From assembly GCF_900109115.1 (NCBI RefSeq), contig NZ_FNYV01000004.1, forward strand, positions 62,001-126,000: 64,000 nucleotides of DNA, written 5' to 3'. This document shows positions 25,260 to 32,988 of the stretch, piece by piece (the first letter of the stretch is position 1; each line of letters opens with the position of its first letter). The notes under the pieces were generated by a model. The model was given only the letters and a program-made list of their open reading frames with translations, did not search any database and was not told the DNA's origin. The translations under genes and the position numbers were made by a program. Source of the stretch: Micromonospora phaseoli (GTDB lineage: Bacteria > Actinomycetota > Actinomycetes > Mycobacteriales > Micromonosporaceae).

Positions 25260-25688
25260 TCAGTCGAAGTCGGCAGGGGTGAACTCCCGCGCCTCGACCA
25301 GGACCAGCCAGTTGCCCGAATTGTCGCGCGCAACGGCCTCCACCCCGTACGGGCGCTCCGCCGGCTCCTGAATGAAGTCGACCCCCTTGGACCGCAGGTC
25401 GTCGTAGGTCTTGCGACAGTCGTCGACGGCCAGGCCGATGCCGAACAGGTTGCCCTCGTCCTGCGCCCGGCGGAACATCTCGGCCACCTCCGGCGTGAAC
25501 GGTGGCCCGGGCAGGGTCAGGTGCACCTCAAGCTCCGGCTGGCTGGGATGCTTGACGGTGCACCACCGATAGCCCTCGCCGAGGGTGATGTCGGTGGCCT
25601 CGACGAAACCCAGGATGTCGATGTAGAAGGCCTTGGCAGCGTCGATGTCCTTCACGAACACGCTGGTCAGCGAGATGTTGGTAATCAT
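25260..25688 (-). CDS. VOC-family (glyoxalase/dioxygenase-like) protein
   Basis: 142 residues with two beta-alpha-beta-beta-beta modules: ISLTSVFVKDIDAAKAFYID and a central DDCRKTYDDLRSKGVDFIQE, ending DNSGNWLVLVEA. Metal-binding positions are less obvious than in true glyoxalases. The AraC-type regulator lies 40 bases upstream on the same strand, a common pairing in which both genes have proved to be an enzyme/regulator or binding-protein/regulator set. Cytoplasmic; substrate unknown. Confidence 0.8.
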   Translation of the reverse strand: MITNISLTSVFVKDIDAAKAFYIDILGFVEATDITLGEGYRWCTVKHPSQPELEVHLTLPGPPFTPEVAEMFRRAQDEGNLFGIGLAVDDCRKTYDDLRSKGVDFIQEPAERPYGVEAVARDNSGNWLVLVEAREFTPADFD

Positions 25689-25728
25689 GGGACCAGGTTA
25701 GGGGAGGGTCGGCGGCGCCCGGCTTCTC

Positions 25729-26160
25729 CTAGCTTGCGGTGTCACCGCGCCGTTCGGCGAGCCCCCACATGAAGACGAAACAGCCAGGGATGTGCGGTGC
25801 CCCGGTGCGCGCCCAGCGGCGCTGGAATTCGCTCGGCGTCTCACCGACGACGTCCCGGAACCGGCTGCTGAACGAGCCGAGACTGGCGAACCCGACCGCG
25901 TAGCAGACCTCGGTCACCGTCAGGTTCGTGCTCCGCAACAGGTCCTGGGCCCGCTCGATGCGCCGCTGGGACAGGTACGCCGCCGGGGATCGACCGTAGG
26001 TGACGGTGAACAGGCGCTGGAAGTGGTACTTGCTGACGCCCGCCACCGCCGCGACGGCCGCGAGATCCAGCGCCTCGGTGTAGTGGCGATCCATGTGATC
26101 GCGGGCTCGCCGGAGGTGGACGAGCAGGTCACCGGAGGCACGGCGGGGTGGAGCAGTCAT
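25729..26160 (-). CDS. AraC-family transcriptional regulator
   Basis: 143 residues, essentially only the DNA-binding domain with two HTHs: LAAVAAVAGVSKYHFQRLF and VTEVCYAVGFASLGSFSSRF, then FRDVVGETPSEFQRRW, all diagnostic of AraC/XylS. A short C-terminal tail (PGCFVFMWGLAERR) follows. No ligand-binding domain is present, so the signal may come from elsewhere. ATG 26160 is used; TTG 26169 in frame is possible. Probably controls the VOC gene directly downstream. Confidence 0.85.
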   Translation of the reverse strand: MTAPPRRASGDLLVHLRRARDHMDRHYTEALDLAAVAAVAGVSKYHFQRLFTVTYGRSPAAYLSQRRIERAQDLLRSTNLTVTEVCYAVGFASLGSFSSRFRDVVGETPSEFQRRWARTGAPHIPGCFVFMWGLAERRGDTAS

Positions 26161-26184
26161 CGCCGGCAAGCTTATGCCGCCGGC

Positions 26185-27150
26185 TCACTGCGCTGGCATG
26201 GTCACCACGATCCGGTTGGCGGCTCGCCCCTGTGCCTGCCGGGACCAGGCGTCACCGACCTCGGCGAGCGGCACGGTCTCGTACGCCACGGTCAATCGGC
26301 CCGCGGCGGTGTGCTCGGCGATCGACCGGATGGCCCCGGCCCGCTGCGTCGCGTCCAGTTCGTTGTTGGTGTAGCCGAGCAGCCGCAGCGAGCGGCTACG
26401 TAGCGTCGCGGAGTCGAACGGGGCGATCTCGCCGGCCGCGCCGCCGAGATTGACCAGTCGGCCGCGCGGGGCCAGGGTCCGCAACGCAGCGGCGGCCGGC
26501 ACGCCGAACAGCGGGTCGAGCACGAGGTCGGCCGGCCCGTCGCAGGCGGCCGTGAGCCGCACGGCGAGGTCGTCGACGGTGTCGCTGTCGGCGAGCGCGA
26601 CCACGGCGTCGGCGCCCAGCGCGCGGGCCCGTTCCTGGGCGGCGGCCGACCGGGCGGCGGCGACCACCCGTCGGGCGCCGTGCAGGCGGGCCAGTTGCAC
26701 GGCGGCCTGCCCGACGACGCCGCCGGCGCCGAGGACCACCACCTGCTCCCCCGGGCTCAGCTCGCCGCGCCAGGTCAGCGCCATCTGGGCGGCAACCGCG
26801 GAGAGCCCGAGGGCGGCGATGAGCGTGTCGTCGGCGTCGGGCAGGGTGACGACGTCGGCGTACGGCACGACGCAGTGTTCGGCCATGCTGCCGTCACCGG
26901 GGCGCATCCCGGCGGTGGTGGAGAACCACACCGGGCGGCCGTCGTCGAGCTGGCCCACCCCCTGCACCCCCGGGACGTACGGGGTGGCCGGCGCGCCGAA
27001 GTACGAGGTGCCGGTGGCGCAGAGTACGTCCAGCGGGGTGATCGGGGCGGCGGCGACCCGGACCCGGACCTGCCCGTCGCCGGGTCGCGGTGTCTCGCGG
27101 CGGGCGACGACGGGGGGCTGGCCGCAGGCGGTGACGACGGCGGCGTCCAT
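26185..27150 (-). CDS. MDR-family quinone oxidoreductase-like dehydrogenase
   Basis: 321 residues. The nucleotide-binding motif VVVLGAGGVVGQAAVQLA and the segment ARALGADAVVAL mark a medium-chain dehydrogenase. The Cys and His residues of the catalytic zinc site of true alcohol dehydrogenases are missing (ITPLDVLCATG in their place), so it belongs with zinc-free quinone/enoyl reductases using NADPH. Last gene of the leftward catabolic operon, ATG overlapping the LigA stop (ATGA). It could reduce an unsaturated or carbonyl intermediate from ring cleavage. Confidence 0.75.
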   Translation of the reverse strand: MDAAVVTACGQPPVVARRETPRPGDGQVRVRVAAAPITPLDVLCATGTSYFGAPATPYVPGVQGVGQLDDGRPVWFSTTAGMRPGDGSMAEHCVVPYADVVTLPDADDTLIAALGLSAVAAQMALTWRGELSPGEQVVVLGAGGVVGQAAVQLARLHGARRVVAAARSAAAQERARALGADAVVALADSDTVDDLAVRLTAACDGPADLVLDPLFGVPAAAALRTLAPRGRLVNLGGAAGEIAPFDSATLRSRSLRLLGYTNNELDATQRAGAIRSIAEHTAAGRLTVAYETVPLAEVGDAWSRQAQGRAANRIVVTMPAQ

Positions 27151-27509
27151 CAGGTCGCGATGTCCGGGTAGGGCAGCGAGAAGTGCGCCAGCCGGCGGGC
27201 GTACTCCTGCTGGAAGCCGAGCGGTTCGTGGTCGCGTTCGAACATGGCGATGAACAGCGTCAGGGTGAGGAACGGGTGGGCACCCAGCTCGAACAGCTTG
27301 ACGTAGTCGTGGCTGGCCAGCGCCTCCCGCTCGACGTCGGCGAAGCGCAGCCAGGTGCTTGCCTCGGGGACGTGGCAGTTCAGGATCTGGTTGGCCCGTT
27401 CGGCCTCCCACCAGGTCACCGTGCCGCGCGGGTCCTCGCGGTAGCGCTCCACCAGGGCGGGATCACGGTCGACGGTGTAGAGGAACTTGTTCAACAGGTA
27501 CCTGCTCAC
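27150..27509 (-). CDS. LigA-type small subunit of extradiol dioxygenase
   Basis: 119 residues, all-helical: LLNKFLYTVDRDPALVERYRE, ALASHDYVKLFELGAHPFLTL, FIAMFERDHE. This matches LigA of protocatechuate 4,5-dioxygenase and of related two-subunit class III extradiol enzymes, in which the small subunit covers the active site. It overlaps LigB by four bases and the dehydrogenase by one, so the subunits are translationally coupled. Confidence 0.8.
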   Translation of the reverse strand: MSRYLLNKFLYTVDRDPALVERYREDPRGTVTWWEAERANQILNCHVPEASTWLRFADVEREALASHDYVKLFELGAHPFLTLTLFIAMFERDHEPLGFQQEYARRLAHFSLPYPDIAT

Positions 27510-28396
27510 GCCGCCACCGTCCCCTGCTCGCCGACCGCCGGCACACCGTCCGGGTACCAGGTGAAGTAGGCCTCCATGGTGTGGAACAGGTCGAGGGTGT
27601 CGACGTAGTCGGCCTTCGCGCCGTCACCGGCGACGCCCATCATCAGCATGAAGTCCATGAAGCCGTGGGTGGCGTTGCCGGGCGCGTGCAGGCTGTCCAG
27701 CGTCACCTCGGACAGGCAGCCCGCCAGGTCGCCGCTGCCGATCCACTCCACCGCCCGACGATCGAACTCCGGGTCGGGGCCGTGCTCGCCGAACTGTCGG
27801 GGCCCGCCCAACTCCAGCGAGAGGTGCCCGGTGCCGATGACGGCGACCCGCTGGTCGCCGGGCCAGGATTCGATCAGCTGCCGGATGGTCCTGCCGAGCT
27901 GCACGAAGCGCTTCGGCTGGGGCAGCGGCGGGGCGAAGATGTTGGTGTAGATCGGCACGATCGGCAGGTCGGCCTCGGGCCGCAGGGTGATGATCGGGCA
28001 GGTGATGCTGTGGTCGATGCGCAGCTCGTTGCTGTACGCGAGGTCGAATCCGGCGTCCAGCCCCTCGCGCAGCAGGTACGCCGACAGGTCCTCCTGGCCC
28101 CGGAGCAGCATCCGGGGCAGGCCGAACTCGCGTTCCTCGTTGTACCAGTTGGCGTCGTAGAACGGCGCCTTGCCGACGAGGAACTGCGGCATGTTGTCCA
28201 GCCACAGCTGGTGGAAGTGGTCGGAGCCGACCATCACCAGCACATCCGGCCGGGCCCGGGTCAGCGTCTCCCGGAATGCGGTGATCTTGCGTACCCATTC
28301 GTCGGCGAACGGTGGCCGGTCCTCGCCCTGGGCGGTGCTGGCCCGGTAGTAGAAGGGGTGGTGGGTGGAGGCGATGACCGCGACCAGTTTGGCCAT
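27506..28396 (-). CDS. LigB-type catalytic subunit of extradiol ring-cleavage dioxygenase
   Basis: 296 residues. Class III extradiol motifs are present: VIASTHHPF with the first iron-ligand histidines, VMVGSDHFHQLW with the second, and VIGTGHLSLEL with the catalytic histidine. These enzymes open a dihydroxylated aromatic ring next to a hydroxyl with non-haem Fe(II) and O2. Together with LigA it forms a heterodimer as in protocatechuate or gallate cleavage. The rest of the operon (CoA-transferase, citryl-CoA-lyase-like) differs from the standard protocatechuate meta route, so the ring compound is not named here. Confidence 0.85.
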   Translation of the reverse strand: MAKLVAVIASTHHPFYYRASTAQGEDRPPFADEWVRKITAFRETLTRARPDVLVMVGSDHFHQLWLDNMPQFLVGKAPFYDANWYNEEREFGLPRMLLRGQEDLSAYLLREGLDAGFDLAYSNELRIDHSITCPIITLRPEADLPIVPIYTNIFAPPLPQPKRFVQLGRTIRQLIESWPGDQRVAVIGTGHLSLELGGPRQFGEHGPDPEFDRRAVEWIGSGDLAGCLSEVTLDSLHAPGNATHGFMDFMLMMGVAGDGAKADYVDTLDLFHTMEAYFTWYPDGVPAVGEQGTVAA

Positions 28397-28408
28397 GGAC
28401 GGCTCCTC

Positions 28409-29197
28409 TCAGGACAGATCGGGGGTGGTGTAGGTGGCGTTGCGGTCGACGGTCAGGTAGACGTCCATGCCGATCGGGTCGCGGCGCTCCTCGGCGAGGT
28501 GACCGAGCAGGCCGGCGGCGCGAGCCAGCAGCGCGAAGCCGCGCAGCAGGTCGACCGGCAGGCCCAGGTCGGCCAGGGCCGCGCCGCAGACACCGGCGCC
28601 GTTGAGCGGCAGGGTACGGCCGAGCACCTCCGGATGGACCCGACCGATCGCCTCGAACAGCCGCAGGTGCGGCCCGCGCAGCTGCTCCTGCTCGGCGATC
28701 CGGATGAGCACCGGCGTACGCGGATCCTCGGTCTTGTGCACGGGGTGGCCGAGACCGGGCACCAGCCGGCGGGCGGTGCGGGCGGCGGTGACGGCTTCCC
28801 GGGCGAGGTCGTCGAAGCCGGCGTCGTCGACCGGTGGCGGCCCGCCGACGGCGGCGAGCGTGTCGGCGAGGAACCGGCCGCAGTCCTCGGTGACGCCGAG
28901 GAAGCGGGAGCCGCCGCCGAGCAGGCCGGCCGCCAGGGCGCCCTGGAGGGACTCCGGGGCGCTGAGGTAGGTCAGCCGGGCGGCGATGGCCGTCGGGGTG
29001 AAGCCGTGGTCGGCCAACGCCACCAGGACCGTCTCGAAGACGCGCACCTCCGACGGGGTGGGGCGACGCCGGGCGACCAGCCAGAAGGCGAGTTCACCGA
29101 AGCCGACCTGGCCCATCAGGTCGGCGGCGAGATCCTGACCGAGCAGCCGGATGCTGCTGGCATCGGAGGTGCCGATCGACGTCGGGAAGCTGGTCAC
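28409..29197 (-). CDS. citryl-CoA lyase / citrate-synthase-superfamily enzyme
   Basis: 262 residues, shorter than citrate synthase and typical of the stand-alone citryl-CoA-lyase branch. The catalytic-loop pattern LVPGLGHPVHKTEDPR (His in GHPVHK) and the C-terminal LLGHLAEERRDPIG are diagnostic. The family cleaves or forms carbon-carbon bonds between acetyl-CoA and an alpha-keto acid. Here it follows a CaiB-type CoA-transferase gene, so it probably splits a hydroxy-acyl-CoA derived from ring cleavage into acetyl-CoA and a keto acid. GTG 29197 overlaps the CaiB stop (GTGA). Confidence 0.78.
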   Translation of the reverse strand: MTSFPTSIGTSDASSIRLLGQDLAADLMGQVGFGELAFWLVARRRPTPSEVRVFETVLVALADHGFTPTAIAARLTYLSAPESLQGALAAGLLGGGSRFLGVTEDCGRFLADTLAAVGGPPPVDDAGFDDLAREAVTAARTARRLVPGLGHPVHKTEDPRTPVLIRIAEQEQLRGPHLRLFEAIGRVHPEVLGRTLPLNGAGVCGAALADLGLPVDLLRGFALLARAAGLLGHLAEERRDPIGMDVYLTVDRNATYTTPDLS

Positions 29198-30390
29198 GGG
29201 TTGTCCTGCCTCTCGGTGAGCCACGTGCGGATCTCGGTGCCGTGCTCGTCGAGGCCGGGCGGCGGCAGGTCGTAGCGGGCCGGGGTGGCGGAGAAGGTGA
29301 TCGGGTGCCGGACGCCGGGCACCGCCTGGTCGCCGTCGCCGACCTCGACGACCGGGTCGAGGCCGAGTTCGTCGGCGAGCGCCACGCCGCCGTCGATGGT
29401 GTTGATCGGCGCGCAGGGCACGCCCGCGGCGATCAGGTCGCGGAACCACTCGTCCTTGCCTCGGGTACGCAGGCGTTCCAGCAGCAGCGGTCGCAGTTGC
29501 TCGCGGTTGGCGGTGCGGTCCTGGTTGCGCCCGAAGCGGGGGTCGTCCACCAGCTCGGGCACGCCGAGCACCTCGCAGAGCTTCGCGAACTGACCGTCGT
29601 TGCCGGCGATGACGACCAGCTCGCCGTCGGCGGTGGGCAGCGGCTCGTACGGGAACAGGCTCGGGTGGGCGTTGCCCATCCGGTAGGGCACGGTGCCCCC
29701 GGCGACGTAGGCGCTGGAGTGGTTGACCAGGCCGGACAGCGCCGAGGAGAGCAGGTTGACCTCGACGTGCTGGCCGTGCCCGTCCGCGTTCCGGTGGTGC
29801 AGGGCGGCGAGGATGCCGATGGTGGCGTGCATGCCGGTCATCACGTCGAAGACGGAGATGCCGGCCCGGTACGGCGAGCCGTCCGGGTCGCCGGTGAGGC
29901 TCATCAGGCCGGAGACGGCCTGCACCATCAGGTCGTAGCCGGGCAGCGCGGCGCCGGGGCCGGTGCCGAAGCCGCTGATGGACGCGTAGACGACCTTCGG
30001 GTTGACGTCGGCGACGGTGTCGTAGTCGAGCCCGAACCGGCGTAGTCCGCCGGGCTTGAAGTTCTCGATCAGCACGTCGGCCCGGCCGGCGAGTTCGCGG
30101 GCCACCGCCAGGTCGTCGGGGTCGCGCAGGTCCAGCGCGATGGAGCGCTTGTTGCGGTTGATGCCCAGGTAGTAGGTGGAGATTCCGTCGCGTACCGGGG
30201 GCATCCAGGTGCGGGTGTCGTCGCCGCCGGGGCTCTCCACCTTCACCACCTCGGCGCCCATGTCGGCCAGCAGCATGGTGGCGTACGGCCCGGCCAGGAT
30301 CCGGGAGAAGTCCGCGACCAGCAGGCCCCGCAGCGGGCCGCCGGACGGCGTCGGTTCCTGTTCACGCCCGTGCTCCGATGCCATCGCCAT
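29194..30390 (-). CDS. CaiB/BaiF family III CoA-transferase
   Basis: 398 residues. LLVADFSRILAGPYATM, LADMGAEVVKVESPGGDD, INRNKRSIALDLRDP and GYDLMVQAVSGLMSLTG (with the catalytic Asp) are hallmarks of the family. It moves CoA from a donor thioester to a carboxylic acid. First gene of the leftward operon; ATG 30390 is preceded by GGGGAGTGGG, and ATG 30384 is a second option. Coupled to the citryl-CoA-lyase-like gene by overlap, which suggests that its product is the substrate of that enzyme. Confidence 0.85.
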   Translation of the reverse strand: MAMASEHGREQEPTPSGGPLRGLLVADFSRILAGPYATMLLADMGAEVVKVESPGGDDTRTWMPPVRDGISTYYLGINRNKRSIALDLRDPDDLAVARELAGRADVLIENFKPGGLRRFGLDYDTVADVNPKVVYASISGFGTGPGAALPGYDLMVQAVSGLMSLTGDPDGSPYRAGISVFDVMTGMHATIGILAALHHRNADGHGQHVEVNLLSSALSGLVNHSSAYVAGGTVPYRMGNAHPSLFPYEPLPTADGELVVIAGNDGQFAKLCEVLGVPELVDDPRFGRNQDRTANREQLRPLLLERLRTRGKDEWFRDLIAAGVPCAPINTIDGGVALADELGLDPVVEVGDGDQAVPGVRHPITFSATPARYDLPPPGLDEHGTEIRTWLTERQDNP

Positions 30391-30410
30391 CCCACTCCCC
30401 GACCGCCAGG

Positions 30411-30424
30411 CGGACATGTGTCCG
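30411..30424. promoter_or_regulatory. operator CGGACA-TG-TGTCCG
   Basis: A perfect 6+6 palindrome with a two-base centre, 20 bases upstream of the CoA-transferase start. The same half sites recur at 30524-30537. The two sites flank the divergent promoters, so they are likely bound by the IclR regulator encoded at 32066. Confidence 0.6.
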
Positions 30425-30456
30425 TGAAAGCCGAGTATTGGAGCGGGAATGCTCAC

Positions 30457-30471
30457 TGTCAACCGTTGACA
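30457..30471. promoter_or_regulatory. palindrome TGTCAAC-C-GTTGACA
   Basis: Perfect 7+7 palindrome in the middle of the divergent region. TTGACA on the plus strand (30466-30471) may also be a -35 for the amidohydrolase gene, so a protein bound here would block polymerase. Confidence 0.5.
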
Positions 30472-30523
30472 CCTACCGGAAGGCGCGCCCACACTTGCGG
30501 CCATCGCGACTGCGCCCGCATCA

Positions 30524-30537
30524 CGGACAGCTGTCCG
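30524..30537. promoter_or_regulatory. operator CGGACA-GC-TGTCCG
   Basis: Second copy of the CGGACA-N2-TGTCCG palindrome, 113 bases from the first and 39 bases before the amidohydrolase start. Confidence 0.6.
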
Positions 30538-30576
30538 CAGAGTGGGCCGCACCCACCACCGCTGGGAGTTGACCGC

Positions 30577-32034
30577 ATGAGCGCACCCGTGTCAGACCCG
30601 AACCCCGACCGTCCCCTCCTGTTCCGCAACGCTCTCGTCCTGACCATGGACGACAACCACCGCGTCCTGCCCTGCGCGGATGTCCTGGTCGTCGGCGAGC
30701 GCATCGCCGAGATCGCCGTCGGGCTGGCCGCCCCCGACGGCGCGATCGAGATCGACGCGTCGGGCGGCATCCTGATGCCCGGCATGATCGACACACATCG
30801 GCACATGTGGCAGACCGCGATGCGCGGCTACGGTGCCGATTGGACGCTGACCCAGTACTTCGTCTGGTACTACCTGGAGTCCGGCAAGATGTTCCGCCCC
30901 GAGGACATCTACGCGGGCAACCTGCTCGCCGCCATCGAGGCGATCGACGCCGGCGTCACCACCACCGTCGACTGGTCGCACGGCCTGCAGAGCACCGACC
31001 ACGCCGACGCCGCGGTGGACGCCCTGCAGGAGGTGCCCGGCCGGTTCGTCTTCGCCTACGGCAACATCCAGCAGGGGCCGTGGGAGTGGTCCACCAGCCC
31101 GCAGTTCCGCGATTTCGTCTCCCGCCGCTTCCACAGCCGCGACGACATGCTCGGCCTGCAGTTGGCCTTCGACGTCACCGGCGATCCGGCCTTTCCCGAG
31201 CGGGCCGCGTTCGAGGTGGCCCGGGAATTCGGCCTGCCGGTCACCACCCACGCCGGAGTGTGGGGCGCCACCAACGACGACGGCATCCGGCTGATGCACG
31301 AGAACGGCTTCATGAACCCGTCCAACGTGTACGTGCACGCCGCCACCCTCACCAACGACTCGTACCATCGCATCGCCGCCACCGGCGGCTCGGTCTCGGT
31401 CTCCACCGAGAGCGAGCAGAGCGCCGGTCAGGGCTACCCGCCCACCTGGGCGCTGTGCCACCACGACATCCCGGTGTCGCTGTCGATGGACACCAGCGTC
31501 TGGTGGAGCGGCGACCTGTTCTCCGCGATGCGCAGCACGCTCGGCGCCGACCGCTCCCGTGAGCACCTGGAGGCGCACCACCGCCAGGACACCGTCACCC
31601 ACTGCCGGCTGCGCGCCGAACAGGTCGTCGACTGGGCCACCCGGGGCGGCAGCCGGGCGCTCGGGCTCGACGACGTAGTGGGGAGCCTGGAGACAGGCAA
31701 GAAGGCCGACCTCGTGCTGATCAAGAACGACCGGTCGCCGGTGATGTTCCCGATCCTCAACCCGTACGGCCACGTCGCGTTCCAGGCCCAGCGCGGGGAC
31801 GTGCACAGCGTCGTGGTCAACGGCCGGCTGGTCAAGCACGACCACCAACTCGTCGGGGTCGACCTGGCCAAGGCCCGCCGCCACGTCGGGCAGACCATCG
31901 ACCACCTGGTCGGCGCGATGGGTGCGGACGCGTGGGCCAAGGGCATGAACCCCGACATCCCCGAAACGAAGATCCAGGACAACCCCTACACCTACACCGA
32001 GTGGGACGCCGGTTCGGCGCAGTGGAAGCATTGA
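30577..32034 (+). CDS. amidohydrolase-superfamily deaminase/hydrolase (ATZ/TRZ type)
   Basis: 485 residues. Metal motif GMIDTHRHMW (HxH), THAG and YVHAATLT supply further His residues, and SLSMDTSVWW has the metal-site Asp. N- and C-terminal strands (LVLTMDDNHRVLP and GKKADLVLIKND) form the usual beta-sandwich domain. Relatives are atrazine/TRZ chlorohydrolases, 8-oxoguanine and other cyclic amidine deaminases. It is divergent from the ring-cleavage operon and sits upstream of an IclR gene. A first step that hydrolyses or deaminates a heterocyclic substrate before ring cleavage is plausible but unproven. ATG 30577 has only a weak ribosome binding site (TGGGAG nine bases away). Confidence 0.83.
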   Translation: MSAPVSDPNPDRPLLFRNALVLTMDDNHRVLPCADVLVVGERIAEIAVGLAAPDGAIEIDASGGILMPGMIDTHRHMWQTAMRGYGADWTLTQYFVWYYLESGKMFRPEDIYAGNLLAAIEAIDAGVTTTVDWSHGLQSTDHADAAVDALQEVPGRFVFAYGNIQQGPWEWSTSPQFRDFVSRRFHSRDDMLGLQLAFDVTGDPAFPERAAFEVAREFGLPVTTHAGVWGATNDDGIRLMHENGFMNPSNVYVHAATLTNDSYHRIAATGGSVSVSTESEQSAGQGYPPTWALCHHDIPVSLSMDTSVWWSGDLFSAMRSTLGADRSREHLEAHHRQDTVTHCRLRAEQVVDWATRGGSRALGLDDVVGSLETGKKADLVLIKNDRSPVMFPILNPYGHVAFQAQRGDVHSVVVNGRLVKHDHQLVGVDLAKARRHVGQTIDHLVGAMGADAWAKGMNPDIPETKIQDNPYTYTEWDAGSAQWKH

Positions 32035-32065
32035 CCGGCACGTGACCCTCGGAAGGCAGGCAGCA

Positions 32066-32932
32066 ATGGCACGCGACGCCCGACCCGACTTCATCGAAGC
32101 CCTGGCCCGCGGCCTCGACGTCCTGCGCTGCTTCCAGCCCGGTCGACCGGTGATGACGCTCAGCGAGATCGCCGGTGCGACCGGGCTGGCCCGGCCCACC
32201 GTCCGCCGGATCCTGCTCACCCTCGAGGACCTCGGCTACGTACGCTGCGCCGAACGAGGCTTCGCCCTCACCCCACGGGTGCTCGAACTCGGCATGGCGT
32301 ACGTCAACTCGCTGAGCATGTGGGACGTCGCCCGACCGCACATGCAGCACCTCGTCGCGCAGACCAACGAGTCCACCTCCATGGCCCAGCTGGACGGCAG
32401 CGACATCGTCTACGTCACCCGGGTCGCCGTACCGAAGATCATCACTCTTTCGGTGACCATCGGCACCCGCTTCCCCGCCCCCGCCACCTCGATGGGCAAG
32501 GTGCTGCTCGCCGCGCTGCCCGAGGACGAACTCGACCGGGTGCTGGCCCAGCCCGGCCGCTCCGGTATCACCCCCCGCTGGCAGCCGGACCGGGCCGCCC
32601 TCGACGCGTCGCTGCGCGAGGTGCGGGCCCGCGGCTGGGCCCTGGCCGACGAGGACCTCGCCCCCGGCATCCGGTCGGTCGCCACCGGTGTCCGGGACGG
32701 CCAGGGCCGGGTCGTCGCCGCCGTCAACGTCACCGTGCACGCGGCCGAGACGTCGCTGCGCACCCTCACCGAGGAGCACCTGCCGCGGCTGCTCTGCGCC
32801 GCCGCCGACATCAGCCAGGACTGGGCGCTGCTCGGCAGCGTGCCCAGCGTGCTCCAGGACGCCCGCGTCGAGCCCGCCGCCGCCACGGTCACGGTCACGG
32901 TCACCGCCGAGCCGGTCAACGCGGGCAACTGA
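32066..32932 (+). CDS. IclR-family transcriptional regulator
   Basis: 288 residues. Winged HTH at the start (TLSEIAGATGLARPTVRRIL) and an IclR effector domain with STSMAQLDGSDIVYVTRV, PAPATSMGKVLLAALP and the late VTGVRDG-like VATGVRDGQGRVVAAVNVT. The closest known group is PcaR/PcaU-like regulators of aromatic catabolism. It is encoded 31 bases after the amidohydrolase and probably binds the CGGACA-N2-TGTCCG sites. A C-terminal run ATVTVTVTAEP comes from a 6-bp DNA repeat. GGAAGG lies ten bases before ATG 32066. Confidence 0.87.
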   Translation: MARDARPDFIEALARGLDVLRCFQPGRPVMTLSEIAGATGLARPTVRRILLTLEDLGYVRCAERGFALTPRVLELGMAYVNSLSMWDVARPHMQHLVAQTNESTSMAQLDGSDIVYVTRVAVPKIITLSVTIGTRFPAPATSMGKVLLAALPEDELDRVLAQPGRSGITPRWQPDRAALDASLREVRARGWALADEDLAPGIRSVATGVRDGQGRVVAAVNVTVHAAETSLRTLTEEHLPRLLCAAADISQDWALLGSVPSVLQDARVEPAAATVTVTVTAEPVNAGN

Positions 32933-32944
32933 GCGCCGGCTGGT

Positions 32945-32982
32945 CGGGTGGTCGCGGCCCCGACGACTGCCGCGACCACCCG
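32945..32982. terminator. 13-bp perfect hairpin between convergent genes
   Basis: CGGGTGGTCGCGG (32945-32957) and CCGCGACCACCCG (32970-32982) pair perfectly around a 12-base loop, between the stops of the IclR and carboxypeptidase genes. Likely bidirectional. Confidence 0.75.
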
Positions 32983-32988
32983 GGCCGG

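Noticed and set aside
27359..29275. A 638-codon rightward open frame over the LigA, LigB and citryl-CoA-lyase-like genes
   Set aside because: No domain or start context; the leftward genes overlap by four bases each and carry all expected active-site residues.
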